From positions 3,604,214 through 3,668,213 of the forward strand of contig NC_092567.1 of NCBI RefSeq assembly GCF_037975245.1: a DNA stretch of 64,000 nucleotides, given 5' to 3'. The notes under the pieces are model-generated. The model was given only the letters and a program-made list of their open reading frames with translations, was not told the origin of the DNA and did not search any database. Below are positions 14,252 to 26,690 of this stretch, piece by piece. Position 1 is the stretch's first letter, and each line of letters begins with the position of its first letter. The stretch is from Apostichopus japonicus. Taxonomy: Eukaryota; Echinodermata; Holothuroidea; Aspidochirotida; Stichopodidae. A program made the translations under genes and the position numbers.

Positions 14252-15535
14252 GTCGATAGCTTACCTATCATATAATAGTAAATATGATCGATAGGCTACC
14301 TATCACGTAATATTAAAATGATCGAGAGCTTACCTATCATGTAATATTAAAATGATCGATAGCTTACCTATCACATAATTTTACAATGATCGATATTTAA
14401 TATGATCGATAATTTACGTATCACAACATTTTAAAGGGATCAGTTACTTACATATCAAATAATAATAAATATGTTCATTTGCTTACCTATCACATCATAT
14501 TAAAATGATCAATATCTAACCTATCACATAATATTAAATATGATCGATAGCTTACATATCACATAATTTTACAATGATCGATATTTAATATGATCGATAA
14601 TTTACGTATCACAACATTTTAAAGGGATCAGTTACTTACATATCAAATAATAATAAATATGTTCATTTGATTACCTATCACATCATATTAAAATAATCAA
14701 TATCTAACCTATCACATAATATTAAATATGATCGATTGCTTACATATCACATAATATTAACATGATCGATAGCTTACCTATCACATAATAATAAAATGAT
14801 CGATAGCTTATCTATAACATAATATTACAATGATCGATAGCTTACCTATCACATAATATTAAAATGATCGATAGCTTACCTATCACATAATATTAAAATG
14901 ATCGATAGCTTACCTATCACATAATATTAAAATGATCGATAGCTTACCTATCGTGTAATATTAAAAAAGAGATAGATATCTAACCTATCACATAATATTA
15001 AGTATGATCGATTGCTTACATATCACATAACATTACAATGATCGATCGCTAACCTATTATATAATATTAAATATGATCGATTGCTTTTCAATCACATATT
15101 ATTAAAATGATCGATAACTTACCTATCAGATGATATTACAAAGATCGATAACTTACCTTCACATAATATTACAATGATCGATAGCTTACCTATCATGTAA
15201 TATTAAATATGATCGATAGCTTTCCTAGCACATAATATTAAAATGATCAAGAGCTTACCTATTACATAATATTAAAATGATCGATAGCTTACATATCACA
15301 TAATATTGATAGCTTACCTATCACATGATAGTACAATGATCGATAGCTTACATATCACATACTATTGAAATGATCGATAGCTTACCTATCACATAATATC
15401 GATAGCTTACCTATCACATGATATTACAATGATCGATAGCTTATCTATCACATCATATTAAATATGACCAATAGCTATCCTATCACACAATATTACAATG
15501 ATCGATAGTTTACTTAAAAAAATACTATTAAAATG
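14252..15535 (+). repeat. ~34-bp hairpin minisatellite, copy A
   Basis: About 36 degenerate units of 33-36 bp. Each holds GATCGATAGCTTACCTATCA followed by CATAATATTAAAAT. GATAG and CTATC inside a unit are inverted and can pair over a 5-base loop. A higher-order repeat of about 190 bp is visible: the block at 14373-14550 recurs at 14563-14733 with few changes. The array lacks unique spacers and is not a CRISPR. Confidence 0.95.
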
Positions 15536-15666
15536 ACTGTTGGGTTTGATTCTCCTTTAGTTTCACAAACAAATGGACACTTTAAAAGATTCATTATAAT
15601 GAAAAAAAAAGGAATAATAAAAATGAAAAATGAAACACAGAGAGCATACCATTGTATTAACGTTTA

Positions 15667-15876
15667 CTAAATGTAAAGAACATTATCAGCGTTATGATCA
15701 TATTCAATATTGTTAAATTTTGTAAGCTCACATGATCGTATTGTCTTAACAGACAAGGCTTTATTGAGGACTACAATAACTACGGAAGGTAAATAAAGAC
15801 GATAAAATACTAACAAGAGTCCAACAGACACTATAGTTACTTGAATAGTGGAATAATAAAGTGTAGTAACCAACAC
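15667..15876 (-). CDS. Possible exon with a hydrophobic segment, copy A
   Basis: A minus-strand frame of 69 codons is conserved in length and sequence at 57452-57664. It contains a hydrophobic run, IVSVGLLLVFYRLYL, that could be a membrane segment, then a polar tail ending NNIEYDHNADN. A plausible splice acceptor (CCACTATTCAAG) precedes the hydrophobic part on the minus strand. The two copies differ at about six residues. The substitutions do not clearly favour synonymous sites, so it may be non-coding sequence that is conserved only by recent duplication. Confidence 0.2.
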   Translation of the reverse strand: MLVTTLYYSTIQVTIVSVGLLLVFYRLYLPSVVIVVLNKALSVKTIRSCELTKFNNIEYDHNADNVLYI

Positions 15877-15900
15877 CCAAATATCATAATATTTATGCCA

Positions 15901-16228
15901 ACATGTACCCGCTGTTAACCAAAATTATATTCCAAGTTTGGATATGATCTGATTTAAGGTTGTGGAATTATTTGCAAGTTTCAATTATTGGCACCTCCCA
16001 AAAAATTGGGCCCAACAAAATTTTGCGCTCAAATGGTTCCACTCATTCAGGCCCAAATAATGTGTCCTCAAATGCATGTGAGTTGGTAATAAAAGTTGGG
16101 CCCTGTCAGCGTAAAAATGTGCCTGGAATTTTTGGGGACTTAGATTGTCTTCATGTACCAGCTATTAACCAACAACTGTATGCCAAGTCTGGCTACAATC
16201 TGAATTCAGGTTGCGGAGTTATTTTAAT
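15901..16228 (+). repeat. Diverged direct-repeat pair of ~75 bp
   Basis: 15901-15975 (CATGTACCCGCTGTTAACCA...) recurs in diverged form at 16152-16228 (CATGTACCAGCTATTAACCA...), both ending in a GG(T/A)TG(T/C)GGA(A/G)TTATTT motif. The spacer has TTGGGCCCAAC-type motifs. Copy B has the same pair at 57689-57763 and 57954-58030, so the internal duplication is older than the segmental one. A 90-codon frame over the repeat is not supported. Confidence 0.7.
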
Positions 16229-17596
16229 TTAAAACTCCTTAGGTTTGATCCAATAATCCCATTAATATTCATAAGGTCAACGCCAAAACAATAGGGCACA
16301 ACTTCTTACTAAGAAACATCTACATAAAACAAGTATGAACAGTATCCATTACTCCGTTGGAAATGTACATCCATGATTTCTTTTTCAAAATGAGGATTCA
16401 ATAAAATATGAATATACTACAGTCATTTGGGTATTAATATCTTCAAATCCCCGAAAGCAAAGTTGTCATCCTATACAATCCAATGTCATATCAAGAAAAT
16501 TAAACATAGGAATAAACAGAACATTTGCTATCAGTATGCTGTAACTATGACGTCACACCTGTTTGCTTCAAGTTCACTTATATTACAAATTGTGACAATT
16601 TCAGCTATCGATATCTCGAAAATGCAAGGCAGGAATTGGATGCTTATTATATGATTAGTCAAATAAATTTTCCCCTGAGCTATCTTTTTAAGATTTGTCA
16701 CGTCATCCTATTGTCTTCATGTTAAGAACGATAAAACATTGGAATACAAAGAAATGAAGAAATGCTGGCTTAGAACAAACATATCACAGATATTAATTAA
16801 TATCACCTCTAAGTTCTCATAGATCGATTTTAATAACACAATGGTATTGTAGATAAGCAATGTATGTCATTTAGTCTTTACATTGACACAATTAATGTGA
16901 CTCTTATCGTGTGAGATTTAAGACATTACGTAACCGATACGTCACAGCTTAAATCAAAATGTATTAAAGGAAGAACGACGAAACCACATACAAGTGTAAT
17001 CATGCACTCCTAGTTACTGAGTGTATGTGGATACAGTATGTACAGATTTTATCCAAAGCATTCCAAACATGTCTGCTTAAAAATAGTTTAGAAGTATTAA
17101 CATAATTAGGCGTTTATTTAATGTTCTTAGTAGGAAAGTGCTTGTCGGGGAATGGGGTGGGGGTGGGGATCGAAGATAGGGGTCTGGAGTTGGAATGAAT
17201 CATATCATTACACACAATTGGACCACTGAAGGGTGTTATACCCTGCACCGAGGAGTGCATGGAGGCTGTGAACAGGTCACCAGCAATACTTCACCAGGGA
17301 CACACGAGTAAGTGAAACCTCTTTCTTCAGTTACGCAAGTAACAAAGACTTTGTTACATAATGGGGGCAAAGAAAATTAAAAGATAATGCACATTACAGT
17401 TTAATTCCCATTATACAATAAGCGTACTGATGGTGGTGCAAATGACTAATATATACAATTACTTGGTCACCAATGTAGAGGGTACGTCATTTATCCCCTC
17501 CTACATCACCCCCCCCCCCCCCGCCCATCCACATACACACAAAGAATAAGATAGAGATGTATAGTCTCATATACTGATGACGTAGTGGTTGATGGA

Positions 17597-17604
17597 TGAC
17601 GTCA
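17597..17604. promoter_or_regulatory. CRE-type palindrome TGACGTCA in a recurrent context
   Basis: TGACGTCA lies about 25 bp from a second ACGT core (ATACTGATGACGTAG). The same two-motif block is present at 35561-35587. Copy B (59790-59820) keeps the block but has TGACGTCG. Established knowledge: TGACGTCA is the full cAMP-response element bound by CREB/ATF bZIP dimers. Activity here is inference. Confidence 0.4.
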
Positions 17605-17749
17605 TTAGAACCTTGATTGGTTCTTAGTAATTTGATGTTGGCTTGAAGAGCAAACACATTTAGAGTTAGAAGAGAAAGTAAATGTGAACAGTAATGTAGG
17701 TAATAAAACGTAAGGAATGACTTGTTGTACACTTTACAATACTAAGTAG

Positions 17750-19165
17750 CCTGTATGGTCATACAATGTATCGAATCTTTGATTGGAGTTCTTTGTAGTA
17801 TTTGGAGTTATCAACAGTACACAAAGTTAACCTAATATCTTGAAAGGATGGAGTAGGAATCTACTAAACACCCCACCCCCTTCTCCGAATATATATATAA
17901 AAAAAAAAAAAAAACTAGCAATAAATTTAAATTATGTACGCTGCCTGTGGTTAACCCCGTCTGAAAGGTGAGTAATATCGTGCACGAGATTCTCATAGTT
18001 ACTCATTCTTTCTAATATGTACTTCGCTTTTATCTTTTTGTTTTAAAAAAAAATTAAATTTCATTGAGCTAAACTCCAAAGACATAAGTAGTCAATTTGT
18101 TAATTGTTTCTTCAACTTGATAAACAATGACGTCATCATACTTTTAAGTAGTTGGCGAAAATGAGGGCGCTGTCTCTCAATATGAGATAGATCGTGATCA
18201 GTGAAGCATATACATCATATTCAGAAATGATCAAAGGAAAACATGTATTTCCCCATCGCCTACCCCTCTAGTCCGACAGCAACGTGACTTCCAAAACATA
18301 AAAGGTTACATGTGTACACTTTAGCGCACAAAACTAAGTTGTTGAATATGAAGCATATTATAGGATGACTTTAAGCACAACATTAATATTGTTATGTCGT
18401 AGACCATTGGCTTTCAGTCTAGGCTGCTTTCGCTATAACATTTTGTTTAATTTCGAGACAAGTTACTTTGAACAGCTGAGTTAAAGGTAACTGGACTCTA
18501 TAATATAATACGGAGACAATTATGTCAGTTCATCAAATACAACACAAAACTCAATGGGATGAGAAGACTTTTATGTCCTCAAATAACATGTTAACATTGA
18601 AGTACAAATTCTACATGGACAAATGTTGTTGAAATCATCTAACTATGCTTTGGTGTAAGAAAGAAATTACAAAACTTGATTTTGTTGAGTTATTCAAATG
18701 TATAAATCACATAATTGACATGAATATTTAGGCCTGTACTAAGGGGTTGACGTCATCATCAATTTAGCATTAAAGGAGTTTCCAGACATTTATCTTACCA
18801 AACCAGAAAAGCTGAAGAAACATTAATAACACTCCTTCTTTTGTACTATAAAATTTAAAGACTGAAATTAAACAAAATGTAAATTGAACAGTAATCTTTC
18901 AAATTTTACTTATTTCTTGGATGTGTATTTATTAATATTATTTTACAAATTAATATCTCTACAAGATCCATTCACAATAAATGTAAAAGTTACAATGTTC
19001 ATCAAGTCACCATGCCATTGTCTTGAGAATCGAAGCATTTGATGACGTCACAATCACACTAGACTAGTTACTGTACATGTGTGTTGTACTGGAGATCTAT
19101 CTGGCGCTGTTCGTAGTATTTGGGAGATGTTAACAGTTTACAACCTAAACTCTTTCTTAGATCTT
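17750..19165 (-). repeat. Internal repeat of a short frame within copy A
   Basis: TTTGTAGTATTTGGAGTTATCAACAGT (17790-17816) resembles GTAGTATTTGGGAGATGTTAACAGT (19111-19136). On the minus strand both encode related short peptides (NSKYYKELQSKI and TSPKYYEQRQID). Copy B has the same pair near 60015 and 61337, but with a stop upstream of the first. It may be a decayed repeated exon or simply an old repeat. Confidence 0.3.
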
Positions 19166-19735
19166 TTCTCACTGAAATTACTGCCATCGTTTTGAGGATT
19201 GAGTGAATGACGTCAGTCCTGCTGATGATTGGCATCGCCAGATGAATATACAACTTGCATTGAGCTATATTGTAAAAATAAAATGATATATATTAGTTAA
19301 TATTGTTATCATATTAAATTATTAGGAGAATAATGGGGAAGTGATACCTAATGAACCCCCTCCCCCGGAAAAAGCGTCAGCAATACCATAACATAACAAT
19401 TAATTTTACACACCAGATTAACAAAACACCGTGACACGGGAAACAAGGGAACAATGTTTCTGATAATGGAAGTAACTTATCACTCATTTCCATACATTTA
19501 ATCAGGGATCAGCTTTGATAATGAAATATATAATAAAACCAATTATAGTTGAAGCAAATGATATTAGTGACCATATAAAATTAGATCATCACAGACGTAG
19601 GAATACAAATTCTGGTTATTGATAGAGATTTATTCTAATAAATTAAGATTTTACAATTAAAAATAGCAGACAATCACTGTTAACAATTACAATGTTAAAT
19701 ACTAAGGTAGAGAGTATTCAGCTGTATTGACTTAC

Positions 19736-19798
19736 AGTTAGTTGGACATTGCCTGGTTGAAGTTCGCCAAGCTTTACTTGTAACTCGTGTCATGGAAT
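19736..19798 (-). CDS. Splice-flanked block, divergence hotspot, copy A
   Basis: On the minus strand the block ends in a consensus donor (AACT then GTAAGTC) and is preceded by a pyrimidine-rich tract ending GTTTGGAG. The corresponding block in copy B (61966-62030) ends in the same donor and has the acceptor GTTTAG. Counting by eye, about 14 of 64 positions differ inside the block, while about 2 of 70 differ in the adjoining downstream intron-like sequence. The frame that is open in copy B has a TGA here at its third codon, and no frame is open in both. It could be a rapidly changing exon with copy A dead, or a gene-conversion tract. Confidence 0.35.
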
Positions 19799-20364
19799 CT
19801 CCAAACAAGAGGAAAAGTATAAGTAATGAATATGTATAAGATAACACAGAAACAAAGACAATGCAGTATATAGTTAAATGTTGTAAATCATCATATGCAT
19901 CCATGTTAAAAGTGTTATTTCAGATAAATCGAGTAATGTAACATAACACTTTGCATGATTCAAATGTCTTGGAAATTGTTGTTCCTGTTCACTTTTACTA
20001 TTTCAGTTATTATTTTAGGGATTCCTAACGAGTACGTCTTGCGAATATTTTGTTACTGAACATAATATACACATGAAGGCTTAATCCATGAAACCATGGT
20101 CACCTATGATTTTGTCGCTCTGATTCCATGCTTGAAAGGAATTGTGAAGATTGAATTCTATAAAAAAGTTATACTGTTTGCTTGAAATATTCCAAATAAG
20201 TATGTAAATAACAAAATGAATAGCATATGTCAACCCATATTGACTCATAGCACGAGGATATGATCCTTTCTCAATCTATAAAAAAAAAGTTTTCTGTGTA
20301 AAACAGGATTCCTGTACAAGAATCAGTTCACTTATCGCCACAACCCATCCTCTTCCCTGCTGGT

Positions 20365-20405
20365 AAAAATCCCTGAATAGGTCAAATGACCTATTCAGGG
20401 ATTTT
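20365..20405. repeat. Perfect 19-bp-arm inverted repeat
   Basis: AAAATCCCTGAATAGGTCA and its exact reverse complement are separated by two bases. In copy B the corresponding sequence (near 62578-62612) retains only a matching right half. The perfect palindrome is therefore specific to copy A. It has no following T-run and no expressed gene beside it, so a terminator is not implied. Confidence 0.9.
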
Positions 20406-21090
20406 CCCCTTGATATAACGATGAAGCAATCGATGCAACCCAATGTACTATCACACATCGGTGCGATGCAGGGAAATGTTCCGTCCTGTTTATAAGCTGA
20501 TCCCGTCTAGCTGAGTAGCCATTTTCAATTATATTGCGAAGTTTGACATTCTCATTATTATGGAAGTTCCACAATCCCTTTCAAACATTAATTTAATCGT
20601 TACAGAACCATATCCAGGTCACTCAGCTCATATTGTGTGCTTTTCTTAAGAATTCACAAACGTGGGAGCCTAATCAAATTGGACATTGACTCATGTGATT
20701 ATGCAATAGAATGGTGAGAGTTCATGCTCATGTGAAGAGTGCAGCATTCTTACGGTGTTAAAATGGCCAGTGAACCCCATTTCTGATGGTAACGAGTATG
20801 ATCCTTAATTGGGTTTATATATTTCCAGCTGGACCAACCCCTCTCGCTTCTTCCTGTAGAACTTTGAGACCAATCGGATCATTTCGTGTAAAAGTTAAAT
20901 AAAATGTTGGGTAGGCCGTGTCACTACTCTTGTACCTTTAATATAGAAACTCCCTGAATTGATCATTATTGACATGTGACGGTATAGTTATTTTAGTTGA
21001 TTCTCTTAATCCTGCTAGACCGGGTTCTGCTTTATGTTTTGTTTTGACGGAACTTGTGTTATCATCAGCATATTTTATCTTCAGTGGAAA

Positions 21091-21300
21091 GCTACTAACG
21101 CCGGTGCCTTTCAATCATAAGGTCCCGAGTTCGAGTCACTCCAAGATTAATGAATGTCGTCCAGTAACAGACAATTCATAATAATGGACGTTAAATATGA
21201 ATCTAAGAGACTGACTTCGGTCAGCTTGCGGCTTTGATAAGCCAATGATGGCTTATTTGCGAGTTCCTGCTTGCAGGAAGATATAAAATACATACATTAA
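21091..21300 (+). mobile_element. 5'-truncated tRNA-derived SINE, only in copy A
   Basis: The sequence has a T-arm/B-box region (CCCGAGTTCGAGTCAC at about 21123-21140), then a unique body ending GAGTTCCTGCTTGCAGGAAG and an ATAAAATA tail. The A-box half of the tRNA head is absent. The corresponding copy B sequence (near 63105-63140) lacks it, marking it as an insertion after the duplication. The short frame over 20969-21181 runs across it and is not a gene. Confidence 0.6.
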
Positions 21301-21540
21301 CAGTTTAAGTGTTAATTATAAATGCATATTATAGTGCGAAAGACTATAAACAGTTTAAGCGTTACGAAAAACAGAGTCTTTCTTGCTATCGTTACCTTAT
21401 TTCCCAAACTATAATTTAATCATCGATACATCGTTCAGATTTATAAACCAGTCTAATTAACCGTCCCAATAACACCAGTTTACAGATGAACGGAGGAGAG
21501 GGGGGGGGGGGGGGGGAGGGCGGACTCAGACCGGTGTAAC

Positions 21541-24500
21541 AAATAAGTATAATAAATTGTAATTCACTGAACATTTAAAACTCATATACGCTCTCTGTCC
21601 GTCTTTACGCCGTTGTCGGCTGCTTTCTTAAAAGAATCCGTGACAGTAATTCATTGCTAGCCCATTTTGACTAACTTTAGAAAGGTTTGGTAAAATATAA
21701 AGAAATTGGCTTTCATATTGCAAAAATAAATGCAGACTAAAACCAACGGTGATCGTATGAAAACAAATTAACTGTAACAGGTTGTGCTGATAAATAATCA
21801 ATTAATTGAGATATGAACCAGCGTAAACCATCTCGAAATCTTACTTGAGGCTTTGAACTGACACACATTTGGGAAGTATATTGCTCAATAAATGTTTTTT
21901 TTTCTTTAAGTTTATGTTGAAAGAGAGTCGACTCTCATGCACGCAGCTTCAGCTCAAATCACGTTAACGTCGTTAGCTACCTACACCGTTGCTGTCATGT
22001 CTTTTATATAAACGGACCTGAACTGGAACTTACTTGATGCACCCCTCCTCCATTTAATCCAATCTGTAATGGATTACGGTATGACGTCATCACTCAGTCA
22101 CTAAAACATCAACCGTTCAGTTTTACTAGTTTCCTTATATGTCATATAACAACAGTTCGCTCCGAGTAAGTTGTTTTATGACACAGTGTATGCTCTCGTT
22201 TCACAATGATTCATGATGCTATAACCCAACGGATACAATCATAAACCAACACCAACCCCTCCCCGACCCCAGGGGATGATTCAAATGATTTTATTTTATT
22301 AAAGAATACCGGAGTAGAGATTAATGGGAGATTTGGGTATAGACTACAGTTAGCCCTTTGTGTGTAGAGAAATTGTTACCCTATAAAAGTGAAATTCAAA
22401 ATGTTTATTTTTTTTTATCAGTTCCTTTTACGGTTAATAAACTGTAAAAAAAAAAATTCACGGAAAACGAACTATGATACGAGCTAACAAATTATGATAT
22501 GCACATCAGCAGAGTGAAATAAAATAATCAGCATCTGCCGGTGGGAGGGGATTGACAGTTTAAAAGTTATATTCCAATAATGTGTGAGGCTTGTAACACA
22601 CCATAACACCGGACTCAACTTATTTTAAAGTCTATTCGTTTCTTTGTTTATCATTTCTTTGACTGTGTGTGCGGAAGTAAGATTATTTAGGCCGCATCTA
22701 AATTTGACATTGAGAACAGTGCTATCATCATTACGAGGCATTAACTTGTAACTGGCCTATCTGAATTCCCTGTTCGATACACGACAATTATAAATCTTTC
22801 CTCCTGATGAGGGACAAAGTATCATAATCTTTTGTCTTATTTCTTTGTTCAACATTAATTAATACCTCTGTGTCTATTATTAAAATTACCGTTACTAATT
22901 AACAGGAACATGAATCTATGTCTCTCTCACCTCTTCTCCTGGTAGATTGCCATTTCCGTCACAGGCCTGAAAGGAAGAGAAATATTATATTCATGAGATT
23001 TAGAAAATGAATTTCAGGAAAATATAATATGGCGAAGCAAACAATGTATAAGTTACAATGATATATATTCAAAAATATCGCAGTAAATTATTCCTGGCAG
23101 GTAAACACACATCTACATTGAACACCCTAAAGTCAATAAAGGAGACAGACTCGTCAGTGTAAGATGCACGGACTTAATAACATGAATATAAACATCAGCT
23201 TTATAGGGAAGACATTGTTAGTTTTAAACCCGTCATCAACCCCCCGAATGACGTCATCAAAACTGAGTGACGTCATAATGACCAACTTCTCACTGAGGTG
23301 ATCAGATGGATACAATGGACAACAGAGAAGATGACGAGTAGGGAAAGGAGGGCAGTAATTAAAGATAGACCCCAGAATATCGTGGTCAGAAATAGCAAAA
23401 CCTTAGTCAACAAAGCAACACATTGGTTACACCCCCCCCCTTCGTCTGAGACGGTCTGTTTCTATCGTATTGTTAGTAGTGTAAAGATATCCATCAAAGT
23501 TTTGGAAATGTAGTTGTCTGGTAAAAATATACAATAAGAGACACAATCGGATAATCAAATAGATATGTTAACAACTTAAACATTTCACTAATTATAATAA
23601 ACCTTGCACAAATGTGTTTCAGAGAGTCACTTGGTTTGGGTTGCTCATATACTCTATAGAACGTTGTTCGGACTCGAGAATGCCATACTCGAACCAAGTA
23701 GTCACGGACTTGGCTCGGAATCAGGAATAATTGGACATCAGAGTGTTTCTTATACTATAAGATACAGACATATTGAATGGCTCTGATTGAAATAGTACTA
23801 ATAAAAATAGGAACCACATGAAGATACAAGGCCTGGATGTTGTATTTTGTTATTGTCAGCGCTTGAATATAATTATTAATTTGCCGGTTGGTAATTGTAT
23901 AAAATTCAACCACATTTACAGTTACTTTGAACACCCCACCCCTCCCTCTATCTGGCCTAGGCTCCTTCAAGACCCTACGTTATACACAGTGTTGAAGTTA
24001 TTAAAAAATAAAAGAAATAATGCAAATATTTTAAACCATTATTAGTTCAGATTCACCGTTGCCATTTGTTGTATCATAACGCTGCTGCTTATTCATAGTA
24101 CTGTACGTACAGAGGGTGGTAAAAAAAATACGTTTCTTGAAAGTTAAATAAAATTCTTAAATTTAACACCTTTAAGTTGACCTTTTAATGTAGTCACATC
24201 TACTTTAATTTTGCTTGCATATTAAAGTACATCAACATGATGAAACCTACCCCCAAAAACAATACATTTGTTTCTTAGTTTCAAGTCAAACCGAGATCAG
24301 TCCTTCATATATAAGCCTGCTTGGACCCACACATTCATATCAGTGACGTATATATACATTCATCTAAATAAATAATGAAATCAATAGACATCCCTCAAAT
24401 CCAATTACAACTCAAACTATTAGAATCGAGTCACATATACTGAATGTTGCATAACTGTGTACAGTGACGTCACAACGTACAGATTTTAGAGATGAAAAGC

Positions 24501-24780
24501 ATGCATCGATATTTTCACCAATAAAACATTTTTGACTGAGATGGTGTGAAAGAGAGACATTGCAAGCACGATAGATTCATTTTGTTTATAAGGATTGATG
24601 TATCTGAATATTCTCTACTTTAACATTCATAATGTTTATTGATTCACAAGACAATTACTTCTATAAGGAGAGCATATAGGGGTCTACATGCAGAGAAAGA
24701 AGGACAATAATAATTAGAAATAGGGCGAGACTGCTGGAGTACGAGCGTGGAAGGGAGACTTAATTTAGTTTCATTTATTT
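21541..24780. other. Intergenic with one microexon candidate
   Basis: Past the duplication edge (a G-rich run at 21497-21520) the sequence is AT-rich. Four TGACGTCA sites lie at 22082, 23249, 23268 and 24465. The only gene evidence is the microexon candidate at 22931-22966. Overlapping short frames at 23298-24045 have no support. Confidence 0.55.
22931..22966 (-). CDS. 36-bp microexon candidate
   Basis: On the minus strand an excellent acceptor (TTTCTCTTCCTTTCAG) is followed by 36 bases and a consensus donor GTGAGAG. The frame starting at the first base is open: ACDGNGNLPGEE. It lies upstream, in minus-strand terms, of the splice-flanked block at 19736-19798, so both could belong to one transcript with short exons and long introns. 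The 12 residues give no family. RNA evidence would be needed to tell it from chance. Confidence 0.35.
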
Positions 24781-25145
24781 TTACCATACCTCATGTTATT
24801 TGTACCATACCTCATGTTATTTGTACCATACCTCATGTTATTTGTCCCATGCCTCATGTATTTTGTACCATACCTCATGTACCATAAATCAAGTTATTAA
24901 TATCATACATCATGTTATTATACCATACCTCATGCTATTTTACCATTCCTCAAATTATTAGTATCATACATCTGTTATCTGTACCATACCTCATGTTATG
25001 TGTACCATACCTCATGTATTTTGTACCATATCTCATGTACCATACCTCAAGTTATCAGTACCATACATCTGTTATTTTTACCATACCTCATGTTATTTGT
25101 ACATACCTCGTGTTATTTGTAGCATACCTTAAGTTATTTGTAAGG
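24781..25145 (+). repeat. ~21-bp minisatellite (TACCATACCTCATGTTATTTG)n, written in part
   Basis: About 17 units built on ACCATACCTCATGTTATTTG. The first three are nearly perfect. Later ones vary in length and include shortened ACCATACATC and ATCATACAT forms. An open frame over it reads repeated YHTS-type peptides and is an artefact of the 21-bp period. Confidence 0.93.
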
Positions 25146-25149
25146 GTTT

Positions 25150-26400
25150 CTGACGTATACGTTGTATTGTACGATACAAACATCCTGGACAAATAACTCC
25201 TCGTCGTTTGAAAACAAAATATTATTATCGTTACTTCAGTATGGAAACCTAGCCCGCCCCCCTCCCCCCCACATTATAATCTCTCATAAAGTTGTTTTTC
25301 ATCTTTGATATGTTCATTTATAAATAACAAATCAAACCAGAGAAAGTATGGCATTACGATCATTAGGGAGTACATGGATTTTTATGACCGATTTTCTTTA
25401 ATTGGGTTCAAGTTTACTGAATTAGAATAATGTCCTACAGTGCGAGGTATAATTACATGAGTTACCACACATCTATCTAAACATTTACGGTTTTGTTTCT
25501 TGTATAAATTAATAATATAATACAACAACATATGTGGCTGCTTTAGAAACACATACATATGTTTCCAAATCAGACGAAAGGGCGTTGAAAGAGAGGAGTA
25601 GGGACAGCGTTATAATAAAATATGGAAAGTAGTTTTCTAGCACTAACAGAAAGTTGAAAAATACAAAGCTTAGGATGATGTCAAAATTGTGATGAAACTT
25701 TGTAATATCCTCAAAGGAATTTCTAACGTATACTGTGAGCCTGATAGGAAGCAGACACTTGACAACATGTAACATTGCGCCCATTTCAAGAATGTCGGGG
25801 AAAATGAAGATCTATGCTAGATTAACGCTGTCCTACCGTGACCTGTATTACATACTAATGTCCCATAACTCACTGATCTGTCACAGTTTAAAAAAAAATC
25901 TAATAAAAAAAAATATATAGATTTTATATCAATATCTTAAAGTTAGAAAATCACCAAGACTACTTTGAAGTCTCTATAGCTATGCATACTGTAGCACTTT
26001 CATCCATGTAAACAAACATCTTCTTAGTCCGTAGCGACTGCAACGGAATACCTACAGCGATATATACTATATGAATATGTGTTGTCTGTTATACCAGACA
26101 GTCGTATCTGTAAATCAGCTTAGACTGTACTTCAGACAAATCCTTCTATGACATCGTCAAAGGTGATGTTTCAGTTATAGCATTACTTATGTAATTTTCA
26201 TTGTGAGGGATAATTCTTTCATCAATAACGGTGCTTAAAAAAAAAATTCAGATTAAAAATTCTCAAATTTCAATCTGCAACATTTACATCTATTCCGTTA
26301 ACTAATTATTCCCGATTTCAATCCCTTGACATAGCGACGCGTGCCTAGATACATACGATGTAAACAAAACCAACCTGCACTGCACTGCATACTGTACACT
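25150..26400. other. Intergenic, no gene seen
   Basis: AT-rich sequence with a C-rich run at 25254-25270. Opposing short frames at 25509-25920 have no motif or splice support. Confidence 0.55.
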
Positions 26401-26495
26401 AATACGTGAACGGTACATACACACGTACGGTTTCTACCACAAAACAACACAACAGTCAACACTCCGAACAATTCGACACTCAAAGGCAACTCCCA

Positions 26496-26690
26496 ATGGC
26501 GGCCACTACTCGCGTTAAAACCTGGGAGGAACAAGAAGTCCTGACACTAATTGATATAATTTTGGGGGGAGTATATACAGAGTATGGTGAAAAACCCCGT
26601 CAGGAATAAGGAGGTGTTTAGGAAGTGTGCGGAAATGATGGCGAAAGAGGGATACGAAAGGACGCGTACGCATTAGCGTGAGCAGTGCGT
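26496..26690 (+). pseudogene. Harbinger-type Myb/SANT-like DNA-binding ORF, 5' part
   Basis: Starts ATGGCGGCC at 26496. The first frame reads VKTWEEQEVLTLIDIIL, then, after a one-base shift near 26590, RNKEVFRKCAEMMAKEGYER and a stop. The pattern W-x2-x-E-x2-x-LI...RNK.VF...A..M...GY.RT is that of the trihelix-like Myb/SANT domain in the second protein of PIF/Harbinger transposons and its host relatives. In those elements it escorts the transposase to DNA. Here it is frameshifted, truncated and convergent with a transposase-like N-terminus at 26690-26883, as expected of an internally deleted element. Confidence 0.6.

Larger units (their letters stand above)
11285..21540 (+). repeat. Segmental duplication, copy A
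   Basis: This segment matches 43040-63350 in the same orientation. Matching anchors include the GCATATCTTACACACCAA block (11318/43098), the minisatellite (14252/56347), the block at 16427/58225, the region at 17100-19300/58900-61450 and the splice-flanked block at 19736/61966. Similarity fades into scattered matches beyond about 21400/63200. Most stretches differ by a few percent with many small indels. Copy A keeps the uninterrupted sequence at the places where copy B has insertions, and has a SINE and a longer minisatellite of its own. Stretches 11570-12540 align poorly. Confidence 0.9.

Noticed and set aside
14252-15535. CRISPR-like array of regularly spaced repeats
   Set aside because: The sequence between repeat cores is also repeated, so there are no unique spacers, no cas genes are present, and the context is a eukaryotic genome. 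It is a minisatellite.
15960-16232. 90-codon ORF in duplication copy A
   Set aside because: It spans the second half of a diverged direct-repeat pair and is broken by indels in copy B (57760-58030), so it is not conserved as a frame.
17221-17310. Plus-strand exon with CTEEC motif before GTAAGTG
   Set aside because: A donor-like GTAAGTG follows in both copies, but indels between copies change the frame and copy B has a MITE inserted just upstream. Evidence is too thin.
20365-20405. Rho-independent terminator
   Set aside because: It is a perfect hairpin but the locus is eukaryotic, no transcribed gene ends there, and copy B lacks the structure.
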